This document shows positions 54,063 through 62,863 of a stretch of DNA of 64,000 nt, in pieces. The stretch lies in the NCBI RefSeq assembly GCF_000750635.1, contig NZ_CCDM010000004.1, positions 1-64,000 on the forward strand. The letters are read 5' to 3'. Within the stretch, counting starts at the first letter, position 1. Each line of letters begins with the position of its first letter. Both the position numbers and the translations under genes were made by a program. Under the pieces are notes generated by a model. That model saw only the letters and a list, made by a program, of their open reading frames with translations. It was not told the origin of the DNA and searched no databases. This DNA is from Oceanobacillus jeddahensis (lineage in GTDB: Bacteria; Bacillota; Bacilli; Bacillales; Amphibacillaceae).

Positions 54063-55010
54063 CTATTCAACACTTTTCAATAATTTTTCAGCAGTTTTAT
54101 CATCAATTACTAGGGTTGTTATAAAATGATTTTCTAAAGCAACATGTAAAGGCAATATTTTATGCTCTCCTCTGGCAATTGTAATCACTTCCGGTATTTT
54201 TTTTATATCTTGTAAATCAATTCCTATTGTCCTATTATTCAGTGGATGTTCTACAAGTTCTCCATTCTTATCAAAAAAATTAGAATTAATATCTCCAATA
54301 GCTTCAGCATCCATAAGGCTTTGTTGATCTTCTTCCAATAAATATCCCATTTCTGTCATCGTATTTTGTATCCCTGGATTTCCAATACCTACAATTGCAA
54401 TATCTACCTGTTTTCCCCGGGTAAGCACCTCTTTCACATCTTTAGAACGTATAATATGGTTTCTTAATTCTTCACTTTCCACAACTGCTGGTGCATACAG
54501 ATAAGAAGAAGTGCCGTTTAACTTTTGAGATAGTTCAAAAAGCAATGAATTAGTATGATACCCAATATAGTCCTGACCAATCCCTCCAATAAGGGGAATA
54601 AGATGAATCGGTTTATTTGCTTGATATTGAAATGCTTCAACTACTGCATATACAGATGTCCCCCAAGAAATACCTATAGTATTAATATGATCAAGTTTTT
54701 TTTCAATATATCTTGCTGTGGCAAGTCCTAATTTACGCATTATTAATTCAGGTCCACTATTTGCCGATTCAATAACAATAGCTTCTTTTAAATTATATTT
54801 TTTCTCTAATTTTCTTTCAAATTGAACAGTATGTACAGTGCTATCTTTTAAGTATACCTCTACAACTTGATTTTCTTTCGCCTGCTTTAAAAGCTTAGAA
54901 ACAATTGGTCTTGATTTATTAATTTTTTTTGCGATTTCGGTTTGTGTCCACCCTTCTAGGTAGTAGAGCTTTACAACTTTTGTTATTAGTCTTCTTTCTT
55001 CCATACTCAT
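54063..55010 (-). CDS. SorC-family sugar-binding transcriptional regulator 1
   Basis: This 315-aa regulator has an N-terminal helix-turn-helix (EGWTQTEIAKKINKSRPIVSKLLKQA, about residues 18-43). The SorC/DeoR-like effector domain shows LGLATARYIEKKLDHINTIGISWGTSVY, then VGIGNPG and CDINSNFF-like GDINSNFFD. Such proteins bind phosphorylated sugars. The start is ATG 55010 behind AAAGGAGATG. It is similar along its length to the second SorC gene at 57975. An operator-like box lies in its own promoter (55021-55034), suggesting autoregulation. Confidence 0.9.
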   Translation of the reverse strand: MSMEERRLITKVVKLYYLEGWTQTEIAKKINKSRPIVSKLLKQAKENQVVEVYLKDSTVHTVQFERKLEKKYNLKEAIVIESANSGPELIMRKLGLATARYIEKKLDHINTIGISWGTSVYAVVEAFQYQANKPIHLIPLIGGIGQDYIGYHTNSLLFELSQKLNGTSSYLYAPAVVESEELRNHIIRSKDVKEVLTRGKQVDIAIVGIGNPGIQNTMTEMGYLLEEDQQSLMDAEAIGDINSNFFDKNGELVEHPLNNRTIGIDLQDIKKIPEVITIARGEHKILPLHVALENHFITTLVIDDKTAEKLLKSVE

Positions 55011-55020
55011 AATTTCATCT

Positions 55021-55034
55021 CCTTTACAAAGGTA
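55021..55034. promoter_or_regulatory. Candidate SorC operator in the regulator's own leader
   Basis: CCTTTACAAAGGTAAT carries the box TTACCTTTGTAA on the minus strand, partly overlapping the ribosome binding site of the SorC gene. Confidence 0.45.
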
Positions 55035-55128
55035 ATATAATTATATCATATTTCCATTATTATCATTTGGTTTTCTCTAATGTAAATGTGAATAGTTTAG
55101 TATACACAGCTTAATCACCACTTAAATA

Positions 55129-55177
55129 TTGACTAATTATCATACAACTTATATACTCAAAGTAAATTTACAAAGTT
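55129..55177 (+). promoter_or_regulatory. Promoter and operator of the GlpD-like gene
   Basis: TTGACT (55129-55134), a 17-bp spacer and TATACT (55152-55157). TAAATTTACAAAGTTT (55163-55178) just behind resembles the SorC box. The GlpD-like start codon is 35 bp further. Confidence 0.6.
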
Positions 55178-55211
55178 TCCTCAACGGAACATTTGAAGAG
55201 GTGAGATAATA

Positions 55212-56867
55212 ATGGTTGATCACGATTCTTTTTCTTCATTTTCGCGCAGTAAAACCTTACATCAATTAGAAAAACAACATTTCGATCTGTTAATTGTCGG
55301 AGGGGGGATTACTGGAAGTGGCATTGCCTTAGATGCTATAACACGAGGGCTGAAAGTAGCTTTAATAGAGCGTTATGACTTTGCATCAGGGACGAGCAGC
55401 CGGTCAGGGAAGTTAATCCATGGGGGGTTAAAATACTTGCAAAACTTTGATTTTCCTGTGGTAAAAGAAACTGGGTCTGAACGTGATATTGTATATAATA
55501 ACGCGCTTCACCTTGTTTACCCGATCACTATGAACTTCCCATTAATAAAGAAAGAATCCTATAATTTATTAACCTTAAAAGCTGGACTTACTCTTTATGA
55601 TAAGCTTGCTGGTGTGAAAAAAGATGAACGTCATAAAATATACGGGAAAAAGAAAACGCTTCAAAATGAACCTCTTTTTAACAAAAGAACCGTGCAAGGA
55701 AGTGGTTGTTATATTGAATATCGGACAGATGACAGCCGTTTGACATTAGAAGTAGCAAAAACCGCTCATGAAAAAGGTGCTGTTATTCTAAATTATGCGG
55801 AAATGACCGAATTCTTAAAAAATGAACATAATAAAGTAAAAGGAATTGTTGGAAGAGACCATTATTCTAATCAAACTTTTACTATTTATGCCAAGCATAT
55901 TGTAAATGCCACTGGCCCATGGGTCGATAAAGTTCGTAAGAAGGATGAGACAATTACAGGAAAGCATATGGTTCTGGCAAAAGGGATTCATATTGTGTTT
56001 CCTTACAATAAATTACCCGTTAAATCTTCTGTTTACTTTCAACATAAAGGCAGAATGATAGCTGTTATACCCGTGGAAAACCGAACTTATGTTGGTTCAA
56101 CAGAATCATTATACAATAAAGATATGGATGATATACATGTACAGCTTGACGAAGTTCAATATCTATTAAGCTGCTTAAAAGATATGTTCCCAAAAGTAAC
56201 TTTACAGATAAAGGATATTTCATCCAGCTGGGCTGGAATTCGTCCGCTTATTGGTGAAAGTGGGAAGAAACCTTCAGAATTATCACGTCATGATGAAATT
56301 TTTGAATCTACTTCTGGTGTTGTCACCATCGCAGGTGGAAAACTGACTGGTTATCGTAAAATGGCAGATCGAATCCTTACTTATATCGATAAAAAACGTA
56401 ATTTAAATCTCCCTCCAACTAAAACAGCAAGTTTAAAACTATCGGGATCTCAATTTAACAGCATTGAAGAGCTTTATGAATATTCCAATCGTATTCAAGG
56501 ACAATATAGCCATTTAGGTTTGTCACAGCAAGACATAGATCACTATGTATTACGTTATGGATCAAATACAGAAAAATTATTGCAGACGATAGATAGCTAT
56601 AACACCCAACAAGAGAAAAAAGAGCATCGAAACGTCCTGGGCGAGCTTCGTTACACAATCGAAAATGAAATGGTTGCTACATTAACTGATTTCTATGATC
56701 GTCGAACGAGTTATTTATTATTTGATTTAGAACTTGTTAAGAAAACATTAGATGTTGTTACGGAAGAAATGGCTACTCTTCTTCAATGGAATAAATCAGT
56801 TAAAGAAAAGGAAAAACGACAAATACAGTACCAAATTAAGAAAGCGCTTGATTTCAAAAAAGAGTAG
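55212..56867 (+). CDS. GlpD-family FAD-dependent polyol-phosphate dehydrogenase
   Basis: This 551-aa protein has an N-terminal FAD motif, GGGITGSGIALDAITRGLKVALIERYDF, then GTSSRSGKLIHGGLKYL, both standard for aerobic glycerol-3-phosphate dehydrogenase. AGIRPLIGESGKKPSELSRH and the C-terminal alpha-helical domain are present. It oxidises a polyol phosphate and gives electrons to quinone. It is not in a glpFK context but divergent from a glucitol-type PTS, so the substrate may be another polyol phosphate. The Brucella erythritol-phosphate dehydrogenase EryB belongs to the same family. AAGAGGTGAG precedes the ATG. Confidence 0.87.
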   Translation: MVDHDSFSSFSRSKTLHQLEKQHFDLLIVGGGITGSGIALDAITRGLKVALIERYDFASGTSSRSGKLIHGGLKYLQNFDFPVVKETGSERDIVYNNALHLVYPITMNFPLIKKESYNLLTLKAGLTLYDKLAGVKKDERHKIYGKKKTLQNEPLFNKRTVQGSGCYIEYRTDDSRLTLEVAKTAHEKGAVILNYAEMTEFLKNEHNKVKGIVGRDHYSNQTFTIYAKHIVNATGPWVDKVRKKDETITGKHMVLAKGIHIVFPYNKLPVKSSVYFQHKGRMIAVIPVENRTYVGSTESLYNKDMDDIHVQLDEVQYLLSCLKDMFPKVTLQIKDISSSWAGIRPLIGESGKKPSELSRHDEIFESTSGVVTIAGGKLTGYRKMADRILTYIDKKRNLNLPPTKTASLKLSGSQFNSIEELYEYSNRIQGQYSHLGLSQQDIDHYVLRYGSNTEKLLQTIDSYNTQQEKKEHRNVLGELRYTIENEMVATLTDFYDRRTSYLLFDLELVKKTLDVVTEEMATLLQWNKSVKEKEKRQIQYQIKKALDFKKE

Positions 56868-56879
56868 GAGGTATGAAAT

Positions 56880-57923
56880 ATGATGCGTGCTATCGCGCTT
56901 ACGGATAAAGAACAACTTGAATATCAAGAAAGGTCCATTCCAAAAATCGATGAGCACGAAATATTATTAAAAATTCATGCTACTGGAATTTGCGGGTCGG
57001 ATTTAAGAATTTATCAAAATGGTGACAATCGAGTAACGTTCCCTAGAGTTATTGGACATGAAATAGCTGGTGAAATCATTCAGACAGGAAAATATGTTTC
57101 ATCATTTCATCCTGGAGATCGAGTAACGCTTTGGGCACATCTGCCTTGTGGCAAATGCTATTACTGTCAAAAAAATGATAGTCATTTTTGTATAAAAGGG
57201 GAATCTATCGGGTATCAAATCGATGGCGGTTTTGCTCAATATATGGTATTGCCACGAAATTTTATAGAATATGGTTCTATTCAACGTATTGCTGACAATA
57301 CTCCATATGAATTAGCAAGCCTTTCAGAGCCTTTTGCCTGTGTGCTTAGCGGATTACATGAAGTAAAAATAAATGCTGGCGATACGGTTATTGTCTATGG
57401 AGCGGGAGCTATCGGCTGTATGTACATTGCTGCTGCGAAAAAAATAGGGGCCGGTAAAGTTATTGCTGTACAACGCTCCAAAGCAAGACAAGAACTCGCT
57501 AAGCAGATTGGCGCTGATATTGTGATTGATCCGAATAAATTTAACACATCGCAAATCATACTTGAGGAAACAGGTGAATTAGGTGCAGATGTTGCTATTG
57601 TAACTGCCCCTTCAGCTTATGTTCAAAATGAAGCTTTGGAAATTGTAAGAAAAAAAGGACGCGTATTGTACTTCTCAGGAAATAAAAAGATTACTGGAAC
57701 ACCTATTAATACAAATCATTTTATCTATAAGCAATTAACTGTAGTCGGAACACATGGAGCACCACGTGATTTACATGTTGAAGCAGTGAAGTGGATTGAC
57801 GAACAATTAATTGATTTCACTCCTTTTATATCGGATATATTCCCTTTAAAGGACACAAAAAAAGCATTTCAAACCGCTCTTGATAAAAAAGGGTTAAAAT
57901 GTGTCATAACTCCTTGGAAATAA
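56880..57923 (+). CDS. Zinc-dependent alcohol/polyol dehydrogenase (MDR family)
   Basis: This 347-aa enzyme has GICGSDLRIYQ (catalytic Cys) and VIGHEIAGE (catalytic His). The structural zinc loop has four Cys: LPCGKCYYCQKNDSHFC. GAGAIGCMYIAAAKKIGAG is the NAD motif. It resembles sorbitol/L-threonine/galactitol-1-phosphate dehydrogenases. It lies 12 bp behind the GlpD-like gene, with GGAGG before its ATG, so both are co-transcribed. A polyol or its phosphate is the likely substrate. Confidence 0.88.
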   Translation: MMRAIALTDKEQLEYQERSIPKIDEHEILLKIHATGICGSDLRIYQNGDNRVTFPRVIGHEIAGEIIQTGKYVSSFHPGDRVTLWAHLPCGKCYYCQKNDSHFCIKGESIGYQIDGGFAQYMVLPRNFIEYGSIQRIADNTPYELASLSEPFACVLSGLHEVKINAGDTVIVYGAGAIGCMYIAAAKKIGAGKVIAVQRSKARQELAKQIGADIVIDPNKFNTSQIILEETGELGADVAIVTAPSAYVQNEALEIVRKKGRVLYFSGNKKITGTPINTNHFIYKQLTVVGTHGAPRDLHVEAVKWIDEQLIDFTPFISDIFPLKDTKKAFQTALDKKGLKCVITPWK

Positions 57924-57932
57924 ACATGGATT

Positions 57933-57974
57933 TAAATTAAACCAATTATCTGCTCTAGATAATTGGTTTAATTG
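57933..57974. terminator. Bidirectional terminator between the Zn-dehydrogenase and SorC 2 genes
   Basis: AATTAAACCAATTATCT and AGATAATTGGTTTAATT form a perfect 17-bp stem with a 5-nt loop at 57936-57974. Confidence 0.85.
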
Positions 57975-58925
57975 TTATATATAGCTGTCTACCAATTCTT
58001 GCGCCATTCGATCATCAATAATTAAAACGTCCAAATAACCACCTTGCAATGCAGCCTCTAAGCTTTCTAATTTATATGAACCCTCTACTATCCCTACAAC
58101 TTCAGGAATCTTTTTAATTTCATCTAAATTCAAACCAATAACACGATTATTGATTGGGTGATCTAACTCTTTACCAATCGCATCATAAAATCTTGAACTA
58201 ATATCTCCAACAGCCCCAGCTTTACGTAAAGATATTAAATCATCTGGATTAAGATAACCTATTTTTTCCATCGTCGAGCTTTTAAATGGATTTCCCAGCC
58301 CAACTACTGCCATATCTATATTTCTTGCTTCTTCTAAAACATGAGAAATATCCTTTGATTGAACTAGCCTTTCTTTCAAATCAACAGACTCCACCATTGC
58401 TGGAGCGTATAAATAGGAACAACTAGAGTTCATTTTTTGTGATAAATGAAAAGCTAATTGATTCGAATGAAGATGGACATGATCACTCCCCATTCCGCCA
58501 ACAATCGGAACAATATGTGTATCTTTTTTATGTTTATAAGGGTATTCTTCAACTAAAGATAATAAAGTTGTACCCCAGGAAAGACCTAGACTCTTTACTC
58601 CTTCTAAATGATTTGCTATATAAGAAGCAGCTGTTTTTCCCATCTGACGTTTTGTCACCTCTGGTGCAAAACCTGCCGTTGAGATAACAATAACTTCCTT
58701 CAATCCAAATTTCTTCAAAATTTTATTCTCTAACTCTACACTATGAGAAGTCTCATCTTTAATATAAATTTCCACAATTCCTTCTTTTTTAGCATTACTT
58801 AAGAGTTTAGAAATAACCGGGCGAGACACATTTTGTTTCTTAGCAATTTGCGCCTGGGTCCATCCTTCAAAATAGTATAATTTTGCAACTTTAACCATTA
58901 AACGCCTGTCTTCCCAACTTAGCAT
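57975..58925 (-). CDS. SorC-family sugar-binding transcriptional regulator 2
   Basis: This 316-aa regulator has a helix-turn-helix (EGWTQAQIAKKQNVSRPVISKLLSNAKKEG) and the same effector domain (MGKTAASYIANHLEGVKSLGLSWGTTLLSL, VVGLGNPFKS, GDISSRFYD). It is clearly paralogous to SorC 1. I chose ATG 58925, which gives an N-terminus parallel to SorC 1; the ORF goes on to GTG 58943. It may answer to the second sugar system (FGGY kinase and ABC) upstream or to the same polyol. Confidence 0.88.
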   Translation of the reverse strand: MLSWEDRRLMVKVAKLYYFEGWTQAQIAKKQNVSRPVISKLLSNAKKEGIVEIYIKDETSHSVELENKILKKFGLKEVIVISTAGFAPEVTKRQMGKTAASYIANHLEGVKSLGLSWGTTLLSLVEEYPYKHKKDTHIVPIVGGMGSDHVHLHSNQLAFHLSQKMNSSCSYLYAPAMVESVDLKERLVQSKDISHVLEEARNIDMAVVGLGNPFKSSTMEKIGYLNPDDLISLRKAGAVGDISSRFYDAIGKELDHPINNRVIGLNLDEIKKIPEVVGIVEGSYKLESLEAALQGGYLDVLIIDDRMAQELVDSYI

Positions 58926-59262
58926 AACATCCGCTCTCTTCACAGTTTGTAGTTATTTTCTTACTATATTCATTTCCTTTTACTTTCTGTATTTTAATAA
59001 TAATCATAGAATCTATGTTGCTCAATGTCAACATTTTAAGGATTCAATACTTTTGTAATTATCCCAATTTTCCCTTTATATTATATTGAAATATTCCAAA
59101 TGATAAATCTTTGTATATTAATTAAAATAAAAAATTTTATATCTATGTAAAACAATTAAAGTTATGATGAACGAATACTAATTCAAAAACTTAAATTCAA
59201 TTTATATAAATTAGTTGTTATCTTCATATTGTATTTAGATAACCTTCTCATTATTATTTAGT

Positions 59263-59333
59263 TATATTCATAGCATAGTCAATAAAAAACCAGACTAATA
59301 ATCTGGTTTTTTATTGACTATGCTATGAATATA
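59263..59333. terminator. Very long perfect hairpin (32-bp arms)
   Basis: Arms 59263-59294 and 59302-59333 are fully complementary, with a 7-nt loop (CTAATAA). T runs inside the arms (TGGTTTTTTATTG) allow termination on either strand. It is behind the FGGY kinase gene. Its length and perfection exceed an ordinary terminator. The rest of the gap 58944-59365 is AT-rich, without a gene. Confidence 0.8.
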
Positions 59334-59365
59334 TTCTTTTTTCAAAGCACTAAATAATTAAAATA

Positions 59366-60913
59366 CTAAACCAAAAGATGATGATTTATTTCAGTAGTTT
59401 TCCACATCCATTGATAAAATTCAGCATATGCTTTTCTGTACTGTTCAGCATATAATTGATACTGTTCATGATTATGGAGATTAGGTATTATCACTTCATC
59501 ATTGTATCTAACCATATTATTTACAGCATCTTCTATTTCAGAATACGCTCCACTTGCAACACTAGCTAAAATTGCAGATCCTAAACAAGACACTTGTTTA
59601 TCTTCAGGTACATGAATTGGGATATTGCTGATATCAGCGTGTATTTGCAAGAAAAGTTTACTATTTGTAGCTCCACCTGCAGCGTATATCTCTGATGTAT
59701 CAATACCATTTTTTCTCAAATTATTTATATTAAGATCTGTTCCATATGCAATTCCTTCTAAAATCGCCCTATAAATATGTTCACGATTATGCTTTAGTGA
59801 TAAACCGGAAATTAATCCTCTTACATTAGGATCAGCATAAGGAGAACGATTACCTTGCCAATAATCTAATATAATTAGACCTTCAGAACCCGGTCTTATC
59901 TTTTCAGCTTCATTATTTAAAACTTCATATACATTCACATCGTTATCATTTTCTAAGTCTTTACAAAAATTAGTGCGAAACCATTTTATTGTCGACCCAG
60001 AAGATGTTTGTCCAGCTTCAGCTAATTTGTAACCTGGTACTACTGCATTAGGAAAAGTTCCCATTATTTCTTTTCCGTGTACTTCTTTTTCCGTTAAACT
60101 ATAACAATTATGAGAAGAACCTGTAATTAATGCTAGTTTACCTGGTTTTGTTATTCCCAATCCTATAATTCCATTTAGTGCATCTACACCGCCTTGAGCT
60201 ACTGGAGTCCCTTTACATAATCCCAATTCGACTGCAGCTTCTTTTGTTAGTCCTCCTATCTTATCACCTAAGTTAAAAATATCTTTTGGTATTTTTTCAA
60301 TAGCTTCTTCAATACCGACTTTTTCAAAAAAGTCTTTAGGTATTCCCGCTGCCTCTGAATTATAATGCCATCTATATGTCGTGTTACTAATACTTCCAGT
60401 AAATCTGCCAGTTAATTTAAAAGTATACCAATCTACAAAATCAAGAATTCTATCTGCATTGTTAAAATTTTCAGACTCATTATTTTTTAACCAAAGCGTT
60501 TTGCATACCATCCATTCTGGAGATACTTTACCGAAACCATTGTATTTTAGTGCACTATGTCCAGTTGATGAAATTAATTCGGCTTCTTTATCAGCTCTAA
60601 TATCCATCCAGAGTAATGCCCGTCTTAATGGCGTTCCATCTTCCTTACATAATACTACTGTAGCAGATGTGGTATCTAACCCTATTCCAATAATTTGTTC
60701 TTTCTTAACACCGCTATTTTGTAAAGCTTTTTTAACACTAGTTTTAAGAGCTTGCCACCAATCATTTGGATCTTGCTCTGCCCAACCAGGACTTGGATAA
60801 TATGTTTTATATTCTGTTACTCCATAAGCAACTTGCGTTCCATATAAATCATAAATTCCAACACGTACACTTTCTGTACCGCCGTCAATCCCAATAACAT
60901 ATTCTTTATTCAT
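59366..60913 (-). CDS. FGGY-family carbohydrate kinase
   Basis: This is a 515-aa sugar/polyol kinase. The N-terminal ATPase motif is VIGIDGGTESVRVGIYD, and IIGIGLDTTSATVVL follows. The C-terminal domain has GGVDALNGIIGLG, ALITGSSHNCYSL and YAAGGATNSKLFLQIHADI. It is nearest to the ribulokinase/ribitol-kinase-like group, but I cannot name the substrate. I chose ATG 60913 behind AGGTGAATTT. The ABC importer genes upstream on the same strand and the lack of an isomerase make it likely that the imported solute is phosphorylated here. Confidence 0.87.
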   Translation of the reverse strand: MNKEYVIGIDGGTESVRVGIYDLYGTQVAYGVTEYKTYYPSPGWAEQDPNDWWQALKTSVKKALQNSGVKKEQIIGIGLDTTSATVVLCKEDGTPLRRALLWMDIRADKEAELISSTGHSALKYNGFGKVSPEWMVCKTLWLKNNESENFNNADRILDFVDWYTFKLTGRFTGSISNTTYRWHYNSEAAGIPKDFFEKVGIEEAIEKIPKDIFNLGDKIGGLTKEAAVELGLCKGTPVAQGGVDALNGIIGLGITKPGKLALITGSSHNCYSLTEKEVHGKEIMGTFPNAVVPGYKLAEAGQTSSGSTIKWFRTNFCKDLENDNDVNVYEVLNNEAEKIRPGSEGLIILDYWQGNRSPYADPNVRGLISGLSLKHNREHIYRAILEGIAYGTDLNINNLRKNGIDTSEIYAAGGATNSKLFLQIHADISNIPIHVPEDKQVSCLGSAILASVASGAYSEIEDAVNNMVRYNDEVIIPNLHNHEQYQLYAEQYRKAYAEFYQWMWKTTEINHHLLV

Positions 60914-61124
60914 AAATTCACCTACTATATTTATTCTAAATAACATTATTAAATGAATATTTTATAACAGATTAATCCCTAATAATCATAATTCATTATA
61001 ATCTTAATCAACTTTTTTACAGAATAATCCATCTTTATTTACATTAGTACCCTACATTTTGTAATTTTCAGTGCTTACCTAATTAATATTTTTAAAATAT
61101 CCACATTAATTGGTTTCTTCAAAA

Positions 61125-61152
61125 CCAGCTGCACAATTATCTGTGCAGCAGA
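61125..61152 (-). terminator. Terminator after the ABC permease gene
   Basis: On the minus strand, GCTGCACAGATAA and TTGTGCAGC form a 9-bp stem, followed by TGGTTTTG. It is weak but well placed. Confidence 0.55.
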
Positions 61153-61156
61153 TTTT

Positions 61157-62863
61157 TTAATAAGTTTCTTTTTTGGAAATTAACTTTGCAACCCCTTGCA
61201 ACACTATTACCAATACTACAAGAATTATCGACATTGCTGCAGCAGTATAATACTGTGTCCTTAAAATATCTTGAAAAATCGCTAAACTTAACGGCGCCCA
61301 ACTTGGTGGGGCTAGCAATATCGTAACACTAGTTTCCTTAATAACTGTTACAAACACAAGTATAGATCCTGCTGCTATCCCTGGTAACATCAATGGCCCG
61401 ATTACGGTTAATGCAGCAGTTAGTGTAGAAGCTCCCAGATTGACTGCTGCTTCTTCAATATCTTCTTTAATCGATTTCATTGTCCCAACAGTCGATCTTA
61501 CCATATAAGGAAGCCTTCTAATTGCATAAGCTATAATTAAGATAGTAGCCGTTCCAGTTAGTTGTAATGGAGCAACGTTAAAAGTTTGTAATAATGCAAT
61601 ACCTAATGCAATGCCAGGAACAATTAAAGGTAAAGTACTTAGAAAATCCAATCCGGATGATTTATGCCTAACTACAAAGTACGAAATTAAAACCCCTACA
61701 ACAATTGCAATAGCCAGCGCTCCCAATCCTAATATTAGCGTATTTTGTATATTGGATAATGTATTTGAGAATACATTTTGATAATGAGCTAAAGTATATC
61801 CATTTGGTAATGGTCCCCTTCCCCAAGTTGTTGCAATTGATTGAAGGAATACAGTAATCAGTGCTAAAAATGGAACTAGTACAACAAATCCTGAAAATAC
61901 TCCTAATAAAATAGACACTAATTTATTTTCATTCATTTTCATTTTCTTAGGTTTACCAGATAAAGAACCATAATTTTTATTTTTAAAGATACGGTTTTGT
62001 GCCCAAAAAACTAATCCAGCTACCGCTACCATCATAATAGTGAGAATAGCAGCGTTCCCCCAATTGAAAAAACCAGCCATTTCTCTATAGGCTTCTACCA
62101 CTAAAAGACTAAGTCCAGTTGGAGCCAAAATAATTGGAGTTCCAAAATCAGAAAAACTTACTGCAAATATAACTAAAAATGTTGATATAATACCCGGAAG
62201 GGCTAACGGAAATGTAACAGTATTAAATGTTAGCAGCCCCCTTGCCCCCATATTTGTCGATGCCTCTTCTAAGGAAATATCACTAACTTTAAAAGCTGCA
62301 ACCATCGGCCAAAGAGCATATGGAAAAAAGAAAAAGATTTGAACTAGAGCTATCCCAGTAATAGAATAAGGATCAATAAAATATTCCTTTGTTCCACCCA
62401 AAGCTTGATAAATATAAGTAACCCACCCTGATTGACCAAACATCATGATAAATGCATAAGCAGATATGAATGTAGGAATAATCAAAGGAACTGTACATAA
62501 TGCCATAATCGTTCTTTTAAAAGGCATCTTTGTTCTAGCAATTCCATAAGCTATTGGAACACACATTAAAATAACGGTAAATGAAACAACTAATGCTAAA
62601 ACTAAGCTATTTCTTAATGCACCAAAATAAGCAGATCGTGAAAAAATGGCATTAAAGTTTTCTAGTGTTGAATTCTTAATAGTTTCTATTGAACTTTGTA
62701 AAGTTTCTATACTGATAAAAGATCCAAAGAAATTAATCGGTGTGTTTGTAAAGCTCACTGCAAAAACAACTACCAATGGAATAACTAAAAACATTATTAA
62801 AAATAAATAGACGAGAAATTTCATTATTCCAAGGCCCGTTATTTTCTCCTTTATTTTTTTCAT
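61157..62863 (-). CDS. ABC importer permease, two fused halves (iron/phosphonate type)
   Basis: This 568-aa protein is two permease domains in one chain, with the EAA-type loops EEASTNMGARG and EEAAVNLGAST. About twelve helices are visible. The fused form is found in FbpB/AfuB, ThiP and 2-aminoethylphosphonate permeases. It begins inside the stop of the ATPase gene (overlap 4 bp). The neighbouring FGGY kinase suggests that a sugar or polyol (or its phosphate ester) could be the solute. The binding protein is not in the window. Confidence 0.88.
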   Translation of the reverse strand: MKKIKEKITGLGIMKFLVYLFLIMFLVIPLVVVFAVSFTNTPINFFGSFISIETLQSSIETIKNSTLENFNAIFSRSAYFGALRNSLVLALVVSFTVILMCVPIAYGIARTKMPFKRTIMALCTVPLIIPTFISAYAFIMMFGQSGWVTYIYQALGGTKEYFIDPYSITGIALVQIFFFFPYALWPMVAAFKVSDISLEEASTNMGARGLLTFNTVTFPLALPGIISTFLVIFAVSFSDFGTPIILAPTGLSLLVVEAYREMAGFFNWGNAAILTIMMVAVAGLVFWAQNRIFKNKNYGSLSGKPKKMKMNENKLVSILLGVFSGFVVLVPFLALITVFLQSIATTWGRGPLPNGYTLAHYQNVFSNTLSNIQNTLILGLGALAIAIVVGVLISYFVVRHKSSGLDFLSTLPLIVPGIALGIALLQTFNVAPLQLTGTATILIIAYAIRRLPYMVRSTVGTMKSIKEDIEEAAVNLGASTLTAALTVIGPLMLPGIAAGSILVFVTVIKETSVTILLAPPSWAPLSLAIFQDILRTQYYTAAAMSIILVVLVIVLQGVAKLISKKETY

